Shown: in pieces, positions 1 to 5,354 of the stretch
Layout: every line of letters begins with the position of its first letter
Position numbering within the stretch: position 1 is the first letter of the stretch
Assembly (NCBI GenBank): GCA_013297575.1
Contig: JAAFHO010000413.1
Location: forward strand, 1-5,354
Reading direction: 5' to 3'
DNA length: 5,354 nucleotides
Origin: Chitinophagales bacterium
Lineage (GTDB): Bacteria; Bacteroidota; Bacteroidia; Chitinophagales; Saprospiraceae
Program-made: the position numbers and the translations under genes
Notes under the pieces: model-generated
Seen by the model: the letters and a program-made list of their open reading frames with translations, nothing else
Database searches by the model: none
What the model was told of the DNA's origin: nothing

Positions 1-2312
1 CTCCCATTGATGCCGGCACCAATGGGCGGTGGAGATTGGGAAAAAAAGTAGTTGCCATCACCTTGCCGAATCCCAAAAACGAGGCGACTTATTTTGGTAA
101 AATTCCATTGGAGTTCTCCACCCAACAGATTCCATTGGGTGCGTTTTGTAGCGTACTCAAATAAGTAATCAACCGGTTCAAAGGTGCCTTCATTACTCAA
201 TTTGTACATCTGCCGCTTGAATATATTAGCATAATCACGCACCATATAGAGTTCTAAACTCAATTTTCGGTAAGGAAACCAGTGGACGGCCAACCGATTC
301 GCGCTAGAAGCGGTATTTGATTGCTCGATATTTCGAGTGATGGGAAGAATACTGCTGTTCATATCCATATTGGTCATTAGTGCTATTTGGCTGGAAACCT
401 CAATTTTGAAGGAAGGATGAGGAACGAGGTAGGCAGAGAGTTCGAGTGCATGGCGGAAATGATTGCTTCCAACCCAATCGGAGGCTATGGCAATATGCCC
501 TACATACCGTTTTCGTTGATCGCTATCGAATCCGGCACGAAGGCCAATTGGCCACTTTATTTTGCGAAAAATCGTAAGGTCGGATAACGGTAAACTTTCA
601 TACGCACCCAAGGGATTCATTACCAATGCAATGCTGGCTTGCCTAAATTTTTGATCCAATCCGGTAAATGAGGCTTCCACTTCAACAGGTATTAGATCCA
701 ATTCATTTTTAGTCCAGTATCGGCTGATATGCAACGTTTTAGTGGTATTTTGCCAACGTGGATGACGGGGCGCAAAACTACGCCTGCTCAAAAAACCTTT
801 GAGGATATTGGGATTGATCCGAGGAGTATAAATATGGAGTGGCAGCAATAAACCAGCGCCTGTTTTAATCGGACTTTGGTAACTTACGCCATAATTGAGT
901 GCGCTATTGATCCGACTCAACTCGACACGTCCATCTGCTACCGAAAAATGGGCTTGTGACTGTAATTTTAGGGTGCTTTTTAGTTCGTAATGGTTGGATT
1001 TATCGCGTAATTGGGTACTCAATGCGGCTAAATTAGTCGTAATATCTGCTGCTGCGTGGTGGTAATTATTGGCAAATTGTATCCATGAATTATTGCGCAG
1101 GCATTTTTCAATCGCGATACTGTTATAGATTTGCTTGCCTGTGTTTCTAGTTATATCACCTGTGATGGTAGAAAAACGATGTTCGTATGCACCATAAATG
1201 GCATTACTTACGGCTATTCCAATATTGTCTTTGGTTCTAGTGGTAAACCGAGTTCGGTTCAAGAGTCTTCCACCTGTTGTTTCGTAAAAAAAGACGGAGG
1301 AAGGATTCGGTGCTACCTTCGCGGCTGTAAATCCTGGGGCAATGGTTCTATTATACTCTAAAATATTGGATTTTTGAAAAATACCACGTTCTTCTGCTGA
1401 AGATTGAAGCGGTACAATTTCAGGGAAAGGCAATGGCATATTATAAGGGTTTGACGAAAAACCCGCCCTAGCAGTATAACTTTCATTAAATTCAGCAGTG
1501 GGTGTGATGGTAAAATCCCATGTAGTCGCAGAATTTACACCGAGACGGCCTTCTACCCCTGTTAAAAAAAGTGAAGTATCAATATAAGCCGAGCCTGTTA
1601 TTGTTTCTTCGCTCGACAAAATATGCCCAGTTATGCCCACCCGTACTTTGGGGGCCTCGATATTCATACTGGAAAGCGTACCGTATTGCAATACGATATC
1701 GCTGACCAATGGATTTTGCGGATTCCAAGTAGAAAGTTCGCCTGTACTGCGGTCAAAACGCGTAAATTGTAGTCCCCAATCCTGTTTTTTTTGTTTAGGA
1801 AAGCGCAGTGCCATAAATGGAATATAGATTTCTGCCGTCCAGCGATCTACTTCTCGATGGGTTTTTACAAACCAAGGTGTATCAAACCCCATACCATCGT
1901 AATTACTGCTCAACCGCTGATCTATCCGCTGACCTGACGCATTCGCCGTAAACACAAACGCATTTTGGTCATCGTTCCAAGTATCCAAACCGATAGAAAA
2001 GTAGTCGCCTGTACCGAGTTCGTCGCGGTTACTACCGTCTTTTCGGGTTTTGGGTGTAAAACACGCCACGGCAACATAAATGCCATGTTTAGTGTAGGCC
2101 ATTTTTACAGTAGTGGCATTTTTGGGTATTCGGCCAAAAGCGGGTAGGGCAGTGGTAAAGGAATCGGTGGCTGGAATACTTTCCCAAAATGCTTCATCCA
2201 AGATGCCGTCCACATTTGGCTTGTCATTTACGTTGGTAATCAAATAGTTACGCTGTGCAGCGAGCGTAAATGTGAGTATTGAACAAAGAAGGTATAGGTA
2301 TATTTTTTTCAT
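1..2312 (-). CDS. CBM9-like / DUF5916 outer-membrane protein, third gene of the array (3' end cut by window edge)
   Basis: An open frame of 770 codons runs from ATG at 2312 to the left edge; I read every codon and found no stop. The start is fixed by a signal peptide (residues 1-19, MKKIYLYLLCSILTFTLAA, then Q20). The only in-frame sequence upstream is five codons after the previous gene's stop. Residues ~25-222 form a CBM9-like/DOMON beta-sandwich, seen in AFWESIPATDSF (41-52), GDYFSIGLDTW (102-112), IPFMALRFP (165-173) and STWNPQNP (195-202). The remainder has the alternating-strand character of the DUF5916 barrel, including RTKDNIGI, STQLRDKSN and a GLDQKFRQ...PLG segment shared with the neighbour. 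Compared with that neighbour (792 residues when repaired), perhaps only 15-30 residues are missing at the C-terminus. The family is known as outer-membrane proteins of unknown function; glycan binding is inferred from the fold alone. Cys10 lies inside the signal peptide but not in a lipobox, so a lipoprotein is unlikely. Family call is strong, function open. Confidence 0.93.
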   Translation of the reverse strand, partial: MKKIYLYLLCSILTFTLAAQRNYLITNVNDKPNVDGILDEAFWESIPATDSFTTALPAFGRIPKNATTVKMAYTKHGIYVAVACFTPKTRKDGSNRDELGTGDYFSIGLDTWNDDQNAFVFTANASGQRIDQRLSSNYDGMGFDTPWFVKTHREVDRWTAEIYIPFMALRFPKQKKQDWGLQFTRFDRSTGELSTWNPQNPLVSDIVLQYGTLSSMNIEAPKVRVGITGHILSSEETITGSAYIDTSLFLTGVEGRLGVNSATTWDFTITPTAEFNESYTARAGFSSNPYNMPLPFPEIVPLQSSAEERGIFQKSNILEYNRTIAPGFTAAKVAPNPSSVFFYETTGGRLLNRTRFTTRTKDNIGIAVSNAIYGAYEHRFSTITGDITRNTGKQIYNSIAIEKCLRNNSWIQFANNYHHAAADITTNLAALSTQLRDKSNHYELKSTLKLQSQAHFSVADGRVELSRINSALNYGVSYQSPIKTGAGLLLPLHIYTPRINPNILKGFLSRRSFAPRHPRWQNTTKTLHISRYWTKNELDLIPVEVEASFTGLDQKFRQASIALVMNPLGAYESLPLSDLTIFRKIKWPIGLRAGFDSDQRKRYVGHIAIASDWVGSNHFRHALELSAYLVPHPSFKIEVSSQIALMTNMDMNSSILPITRNIEQSNTASSANRLAVHWFPYRKLSLELYMVRDYANIFKRQMYKLSNEGTFEPVDYLFEYATKRTQWNLLGGELQWNFTKISRLVFGIRQGDGNYFFSQSPPPIGAGING
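1972..2009 (-). repeat. 38-bp exact repeat shared with the paralogue (copy in third gene)
   Basis: Identical to 4359-4396. It encodes Gly102-Asn113 (GDYFSIGLDTWN) and the first two bases of the next Asp codon in the CBM9-like domain. Every third-codon base is the same in both copies. Similar but imperfect DNA continues on both sides. Confidence 0.9.
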
Positions 2313-2327
2313 ATTATAGAGATGTTT
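2313..2327 (-). promoter_or_regulatory. 15-bp junction between second and third genes, same reading frame, no Shine-Dalgarno
   Basis: Between the TAA of the second gene (2330-2328) and the ATG of the third (2312) are exactly five sense codons (AAA CAT CTC TAT AAT) in the same frame as both. The leader is A/U-rich with no purine-rich Shine-Dalgarno site and no room for a promoter. The third gene must therefore be translated from the same transcript, possibly by ribosomes that re-start after terminating. Confidence 0.6.
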
Positions 2328-3317
2328 TTATGTTCGGTTGATGTTACTCATTATTGCAAAGAAATAATTAAAAGATGAAATGTCTCTTTTTTCTTCATTG
2401 CGCGACGGAATATTAGGAAAAATATTGAAGCCTAAACTTGGATTAAACCCAATGGTCAAATAACTCATTCTTGTAAAATACCAATTAAATTCTGCGCCTA
2501 CGCTCACAAGTCTTAATTTTTTATTGTGATAAAGATAATTATATTTTATGGGTCTTAGTTCGCCGCTTTGTTCAATTTCAAATAAGGAGCGATTGTGAAA
2601 ATCGGATATTTCCCTACTCCAAAATAGATTGAAATTACAATGTTTACTTGGAAAAACACGCACATTTATGCCGAGTAAATAGGCCAACCGATTGCCCATA
2701 TCAATATGCGGTTGATCGGAAAAAAAAGTATTTGGAACAGGCGTATTCGTTTCATAAATGCCACGGAATCGCCATTCTACGGTAATTTTTGAACTCTGTA
2801 CAATACTTGTCATAAGGTCGATTGTTTGTTTTGTCCTATTAATACCAGGGTACAATATGCTGCTCATATCGGCGTGCAGGATACCCACTTTCCGGGTATC
2901 GGTTGTAGCAGAAGCCGAAACGCCAATGGGACTGGATACACTGTTCACGAGGGTAAAATCGGGCAATTGGATAATTTCTTTGCGACCCAACGGGCTGACA
3001 AAAGCCGTTAAGCCTATTTGCCTAAAACGATGGTCCACGCCACGCCATGTAGCGTTGATCTCTAGCGGATTTTCAACATTTGAATATTGACTCCAATCCC
3101 TATTGATCTCAATGGATTTAGAGGTATTGAGCCAATGTTTTTGTTTTGGTGTGTAATTGCGTTTTTCTACATAGGCAGATAAACGATGCAAACGAGCAGG
3201 ATCAATTTGACCGCGTACTGGCATCAGCAGCCCGCGACGTGTAGTGGTAGGGCTTTGGTAACTTGTTCCATACACCAATGGCCCATTGATTTTGCGCAAC
3301 GCATACATGCCTTCCAA
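2328..3317 (-). CDS. C-terminal barrel part of the frameshifted DUF5916 protein
   Basis: This open frame of 329 codons from an internal ATG at 3317 is the continuation of the upstream fragment, not a separate gene. It has no signal peptide, its first residues fall in the middle of a barrel strand, and coding similarity to the downstream paralogue extends above the ATG to about 3341. Shared landmarks with the paralogue are RKINGPLVYGTSYQSP / SRINSALNYGVSYQSP, GVDHRFRQ / GLDQKFRQ and PLGRKEIIQLPDFT / PLGAYESLPLSDLT. The chain alternates polar and aromatic residues as outer-membrane strands do and ends in FNYFFAIMSNINRT, an aromatic-rich last strand. Without the upstream fragment it could not be exported, so expression as a free polypeptide is unlikely to be useful. 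An 8-base A run at 2720-2727 (Phe-Phe codons on the coding strand) is in frame. Confidence 0.85.
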   Translation of the reverse strand: MEGMYALRKINGPLVYGTSYQSPTTTRRGLLMPVRGQIDPARLHRLSAYVEKRNYTPKQKHWLNTSKSIEINRDWSQYSNVENPLEINATWRGVDHRFRQIGLTAFVSPLGRKEIIQLPDFTLVNSVSSPIGVSASATTDTRKVGILHADMSSILYPGINRTKQTIDLMTSIVQSSKITVEWRFRGIYETNTPVPNTFFSDQPHIDMGNRLAYLLGINVRVFPSKHCNFNLFWSREISDFHNRSLFEIEQSGELRPIKYNYLYHNKKLRLVSVGAEFNWYFTRMSYLTIGFNPSLGFNIFPNIPSRNEEKRDISSFNYFFAIMSNINRT

Positions 3318-4705
3318 TACTGTTTTACGCGCTTGGGTTTGGATTTCAAATCGCCAACGAACTCAAATTGATTGGTTTTGTCGCGCAATTGTGTACTAAT
3401 GGCTGTTTTATTACTATTAATGCCCTCGGTAGCACGGTGAAAAATATTGGATACTTGTACCCATGAATTGTTTCGGAAGCCTTTTTCTACGGCAATTTGG
3501 TTCACAATAGGGGTAGATGATCGCTCCAGTCGTAATTGGCTAGTAACAGGATTTAAAATCGAATAATAATTCTTTTTATACACCGCATTACTCGCAATGA
3601 TACCAATATTGTTTTTGGTGCGGGTGGAGTATTGAACCCTATTTCGTAGTTGTCCCACCAATCCAGGAAACATAATCTCGCCGGGATTTACCTGAATTGT
3701 TTGCCTAGCACTAACGGGGGTAACCACTAAACGATGCTCAAAAATACTAGATTTGTCCCAAATACCGCTTTCTTCCGCTACAAATGGACGAGGCACTTTA
3801 TCTTCGAAATTGGGTATGGCATTCATAGAAGGTGAACTCAGTGGCAATACATTATTTTGAGTATAATTAATCACATCAGGGAAAATGGAAAAATCTAAGG
3901 TGGTGGCCGAATTGATACCGTAACGGCCATCAATGGCTATTTGCCGAAGTGTACTATCTGCGGAAATGAGACCTCCATTATCCTCGTAATCTTGCTGTGC
4001 ATCCATAAAAAAATTGATTCCAAACCTGGTTTTTTGCCGTAACTCCTTTAATCCGTCCAATTGCCCATATTGTAATACCACATCTTCAATCAAGGGGTTC
4101 TGAGGATTCCAAGTCGATAATTCCCCACTTGTTCGATCAAAACGGGTGAATTGCAGCCCCCAGTTTTGCACCGTAGTCACAGGAAACCGCAATGCCACAA
4201 ACGGGATAAATACTTCTGCCGTCCATTTTTCATTATAATCTTTATCGACCATTACTTTCCAAGGCGCATCAAAACCTTGACCGGGAGTGGTGCTACTCAA
4301 CCGCTGATCTATGAGTTGTCCAGCGGCGGTAAACGTAAACACAAAAGCATTTTGGTCGTCGTTCCAAGTATCCAAACCGATAGAAAAGTAGTCGCCCGTA
4401 CCGATTTCGTCGCGTTTACTACCGTCATTTCGGATGGTTTTTGCAGTGCATTCCACCCCAACATAAATACCGCTTTTGCTATAAGCCATTTTTACGGTGG
4501 TCGCATTTTTGGGTACGCGGCCATAAGAGGGTAGGGAAGTGGTAAAGGAATCAGTGGCTGGAATATTGCCCCAGAATGCTTTTTCCAAAACACCGTCCAT
4601 GTTTGGTCGTTCTTCTACCTTGCTAATCAAGTAGTTGCGCTGTGCTAATAGGCTGATAGAATGCCCTAGCATCAAGGCGATTAAGAGATGTTTCGTTTGC
4701 TTCAT
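3224..4705 (-). CDS. N-terminal part of the frameshifted DUF5916 protein (493 residues as read)
   Basis: The start at 4705 is chosen because it gives a signal peptide directly: MKQTKHLLIALMLGHSISLLA (1-21) followed by QRNYLI, with cleavage expected before Q22. Residues ~27-225 are the CBM9-like/DOMON sandwich: AFWGNIPATDSFTT (43-56), KNATTVKMAY (66-75), a conserved RDE (98-100), GDYFSIGLDTW (104-114), NAFVFTFTAAGQ (119-130), IPFVALRFP (167-175), WGLQFTRFDR (182-191) and STWNPQNP (197-204). This is the standard N-terminal pattern of DUF5916 proteins. From ~230 the DUF5916 barrel begins (RFGINFF, then YGINSATTLDFSIFPD). RPFVAEESGIW is at the position where the family usually has a Phe-rich Glu-Gly turn. 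Residues 456-493 are out of frame and basic, and match nothing in the paralogue. The domain is periplasmic or surface exposed by family knowledge. Substrate unknown; Trp45, 114, 149, 161, 182 and 199 are candidate ligand-contact or core residues only by their conservation. Confidence 0.9.
   Translation of the reverse strand: MKQTKHLLIALMLGHSISLLAQRNYLISKVEERPNMDGVLEKAFWGNIPATDSFTTSLPSYGRVPKNATTVKMAYSKSGIYVGVECTAKTIRNDGSKRDEIGTGDYFSIGLDTWNDDQNAFVFTFTAAGQLIDQRLSSTTPGQGFDAPWKVMVDKDYNEKWTAEVFIPFVALRFPVTTVQNWGLQFTRFDRTSGELSTWNPQNPLIEDVVLQYGQLDGLKELRQKTRFGINFFMDAQQDYEDNGGLISADSTLRQIAIDGRYGINSATTLDFSIFPDVINYTQNNVLPLSSPSMNAIPNFEDKVPRPFVAEESGIWDKSSIFEHRLVVTPVSARQTIQVNPGEIMFPGLVGQLRNRVQYSTRTKNNIGIIASNAVYKKNYYSILNPVTSQLRLERSSTPIVNQIAVEKGFRNNSWVQVSNIFHRATEGINSNKTAISTQLRDKTNQFEFVGDLKSKPKRVKQYWKACMRCAKSMGHWCMEQVTKALPLHVAGC
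3339..3346 (-). other. Site of the single-base deletion (frameshift) in the second gene
   Basis: On the coding strand the sequence TTGAAATCCAAACCCAAGCG must be read TTG AAA TC- CAA ACC CAA GCG to keep similarity with the paralogue, which has CTA AAA TTA CAG TCA CAA GCC. One base is missing, most simply after AAATC (3346-3342) and before CAA (3341-3339). The Q-x-Q-A match just downstream of the gap places the lesion here rather than at the later AAAA run (around 3323-3326). The runs at the site are only two or three bases long (AAA, CC, AAA, CCC). Confidence 0.75.
4359..4396 (-). repeat. 38-bp exact repeat shared with the paralogue (copy in second gene)
   Basis: Identical to 1972-2009; here it encodes Gly104-Asn115 of the CBM9-like domain. 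The two copies are direct repeats 2387 bp apart. Recombination between them would therefore remove about one gene length and leave a single in-frame hybrid gene. Confidence 0.9.
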
Positions 4706-4732
4706 ATTGAGTTAAGATGAATAATGCTCTTA

Positions 4733-4755
4733 ATTGGTTGCCAATGGATTCCATT
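4733..4755. repeat. Two overlapping short inverted repeats
   Basis: ATTGG-TTG-CCAAT (4733-4745) and AATGGA-T-TCCATT (4743-4755) are perfect inverted repeats that share the bases AAT, so only one could form a hairpin at a time. Stems are 5 and 6 bp, too weak and too poor in G/C for a terminator, and no T run follows on either strand. They lie 28-50 bases upstream of the second gene's start. They could be an operator half-site arrangement or chance in AT-rich DNA. Confidence 0.35.
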
Positions 4756-4783
4756 TTATTTATTGCTTTCACATTTATTTATT
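4755..4783. repeat. AT-rich direct repeat TTTATTTATT x2
   Basis: The ten bases TTTATTTATT occur at 4755-4764 and again at 4774-4783, 19 bases apart start to start, inside the spacer between the first two genes. On the transcribed strand they read AATAAATAAA. No function can be assigned; low-complexity AT sequence makes chance similarity quite possible. Confidence 0.4.
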
Positions 4784-4793
4784 CAATAGCGCG

Positions 4794-5354
4794 TTATCTC
4801 CGTTGGCGTTCGGAAGGGTTAATATTCCAAATAAATTGAAGGTTGAAAATGTTATCACTATCCCGTCTTTTGAAGAACTCAGGATCGGATACTATCGCAT
4901 TATCGGTATTACTTTGATAGGCTAATCTAAATAAAGAGCCATTTGGCAAGGAGTAATCAATACCCAAAAAGACATCAACGGATGACGAATTTACTATAGG
5001 AGAATAGTCAAGTGGTGTGGGTGTTATGGTGCCATTGGGATTAACAATATAATTGTTATCTGCTAAATATTGTGCTTTTGGGGTAATAATTAAACCGCCA
5101 GTGACCAACCATTTTTTGGATAATGCAAAGACTTGTTTCTGAGTAAACTGATATTGGAGTGTTTTTTGGGAGGAAAAATAAAATACGCCATTTATGGTTT
5201 TGACCTGAGTGTTTTGATTATTATCGTAATAGATGGATGCTGACAAATTGATCGACCAATATTTATTCATCACATACCTCATTTGTTGGAGTAAGGATGC
5301 ATCCCAATATTCACTTTCAATTGATCCAAACCCATTTACTTGTGTGGTCATCAC
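4794..5354 (-). CDS. Outer-membrane beta-barrel protein, C-terminal 186 residues (start outside window)
   Basis: The frame is open from the right edge to TAA at 4796-4794. The GTG at the edge is an internal codon, not a start. The visible part is a series of amphipathic, aromatic-rich strands with polar turns: YWSINLSASIYYD (32-44), INGVFYF, LQYQFTQKQVFAL, WLVTGGLIITPKAQYL, SVDVFLGIDYSL, SLFRLAYQSN and finally NIFNLQFIWNIN near the C-terminus, followed by a basic tail PSERQRR. Asn- and Pro-rich loops (NPNGTITPTPLDYSP) lie between strands as in surface loops. This fits an outer-membrane barrel. The segment YSLPNGSLFRLAYQ followed by a last strand FNLQFIW is reminiscent of DUF5916 C-termini (Pro-Gly-Ser turn, then strand), and position next to two such genes makes a third family member plausible. 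However, similarity to the two neighbours is too weak by eye to claim it. Other Bacteroidota barrel families remain possible. Confidence 0.85.
   Translation of the reverse strand: MMTTQVNGFGSIESEYWDASLLQQMRYVMNKYWSINLSASIYYDNNQNTQVKTINGVFYFSSQKTLQYQFTQKQVFALSKKWLVTGGLIITPKAQYLADNNYIVNPNGTITPTPLDYSPIVNSSSVDVFLGIDYSLPNGSLFRLAYQSNTDNAIVSDPEFFKRRDSDNIFNLQFIWNINPSERQRR

Larger units (their letters stand above)
2328..4705 (-). pseudogene. Frameshifted CBM9-like / DUF5916 outer-membrane protein gene (second gene of the array)
   Basis: One gene split over two frames. From ATG 4705 the first frame carries the signal peptide, the CBM9-like domain and the start of the barrel. After codon 455 it runs 38 residues out of frame to a stop at 3224. 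The rest of the barrel continues in the next frame to TAA at 2330-2328. Adding one base near 3341 gives a 792-residue protein that aligns without gaps to the downstream paralogue across the junction (LKSQTQARKTVLEG against LKLQSQAHFSVADG). The second frame cannot extend above 3362, because an in-frame TGA lies at 3365-3363, so the lesion must lie between 3362 and 3224. As it stands the gene would make a truncated barrel that should not fold in the outer membrane. The downstream part is clean for over 330 codons, so the lesion is recent or is a sequence error. A true programmed shift is less likely, as no classical heptamer is in phase. Confidence 0.88.
4706..4793. other. 88-bp AT-rich intergenic spacer between the first and second genes
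   Basis: The only sizeable non-coding stretch. I looked for a Bacteroidota-type promoter (TAnnTTTG with TTG about 19-20 bases upstream) reading toward 4705 and saw none convincing. There is also no G/C-rich stem with a T tract that would end transcription of the upstream gene. It holds an AT-rich direct repeat and two short overlapping inverted repeats (listed separately). Directly before the ATG the leader is A/T-rich (CATCTTAACTCAAT) with no Shine-Dalgarno sequence, usual for this phylum. Co-transcription of the genes is the simplest reading, but an internal promoter is not excluded. Confidence 0.6.

Noticed and set aside
387..2147. Small plus-strand open frames (e.g. 387-587, 1131-1361, 1633-1827, 1965-2147)
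   Set aside because: They lie wholly inside the minus-strand 770-codon gene and have no recognisable domains or initiation signals. Two of them (1965-2147 and 4151-4534) resemble each other only because the coding strands opposite are paralogous.
2304..2310. Seven-A run just after the third gene's start codon as a phase-variable tract
   Set aside because: AAA AAA codons after ATG are normal for signal peptides, and runs of seven are common across this window; nothing points to variation.
2283..2312. Lipoprotein signal in the third gene (Cys10)
   Set aside because: The residues before the Cys (YLL) do not form a lipobox, the Cys lies mid-hydrophobic segment, and the second gene's signal peptide has no Cys. 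An Ala-Gln signal peptidase I site fits both.
3276..3288. 13-bp palindrome CAATGG-C-CCATTG
   Set aside because: It lies inside conserved coding sequence (Ile-Asn-Gly-Pro-Leu region) and is explained by codon content; no regulatory role is indicated.
3224..3362. Programmed -1 ribosomal frameshifting joining the two halves of the second gene
   Set aside because: No X XXY YYZ heptamer is in phase. AAACCCA is present but in the wrong phase, and GTA AAA CAG offers only a weak slip. A slip at AAA would also lose the Q-x-Q-A match that the deletion model preserves. DUF5916 genes are not known to use frameshifting.
2758..3371. Plus-strand open frames opposite the barrel part of the second gene (2758-3090, 2826-3011, 3186-3371)
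   Set aside because: They are antisense shadows of sequence whose minus-strand translation aligns to the paralogue.

Overview
The window reads as a stretch of a Bacteroidota chromosome, plausibly from the Saprospirales or a related order. This rests on three things. The two recognisable genes belong to the CBM9-like/DUF5916 outer-membrane family that is abundant in that phylum. Their signal peptides end in Ala-Gln. The starts lack Shine-Dalgarno sites and sit in A/T-rich leaders. Base composition is moderately AT-rich. No RNA gene, CRISPR array, insertion sequence or tRNA was seen, and all convincing coding sequence is on the minus strand.

Reading in the direction of transcription (right to left), there are three genes. 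(1) At 5354-4794 is the last 186 codons of an outer-membrane beta-barrel protein whose start lies outside the window. (2) After an 88-bp AT-rich gap, 4705-2328 holds a DUF5916-type gene broken by a single-base deletion close to 3341. Its first 455 codons and its last ~337 codons are in different frames. Restoring one base gives a 792-residue protein of normal architecture. (3) Only 15 bp further on, and in the same frame as the end of gene 2, a third gene starts at 2312. It stays open for 770 codons to the left edge, a close paralogue of gene 2 that is intact as far as it can be read.

Genes 2 and 3 are tandem duplicates. Each has a signal peptide, a periplasmic CBM9-like (DOMON-type) beta-sandwich of about 200 residues, and then a long DUF5916 barrel region. 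The sandwich is strongly conserved between the copies (47 of 66 identical residues by hand count in one stretch, and one exact 38-bp DNA match). The late barrel has diverged much further. The likely picture is a small array of surface proteins, one copy damaged, transcribed together. Their ligand and physiological role are unknown; binding or uptake of a glycan or other envelope polymer is inference from the N-terminal fold only.

The only non-coding stretches are 4706-4793 and 2313-2327. No region over 300 bp lacks a gene.
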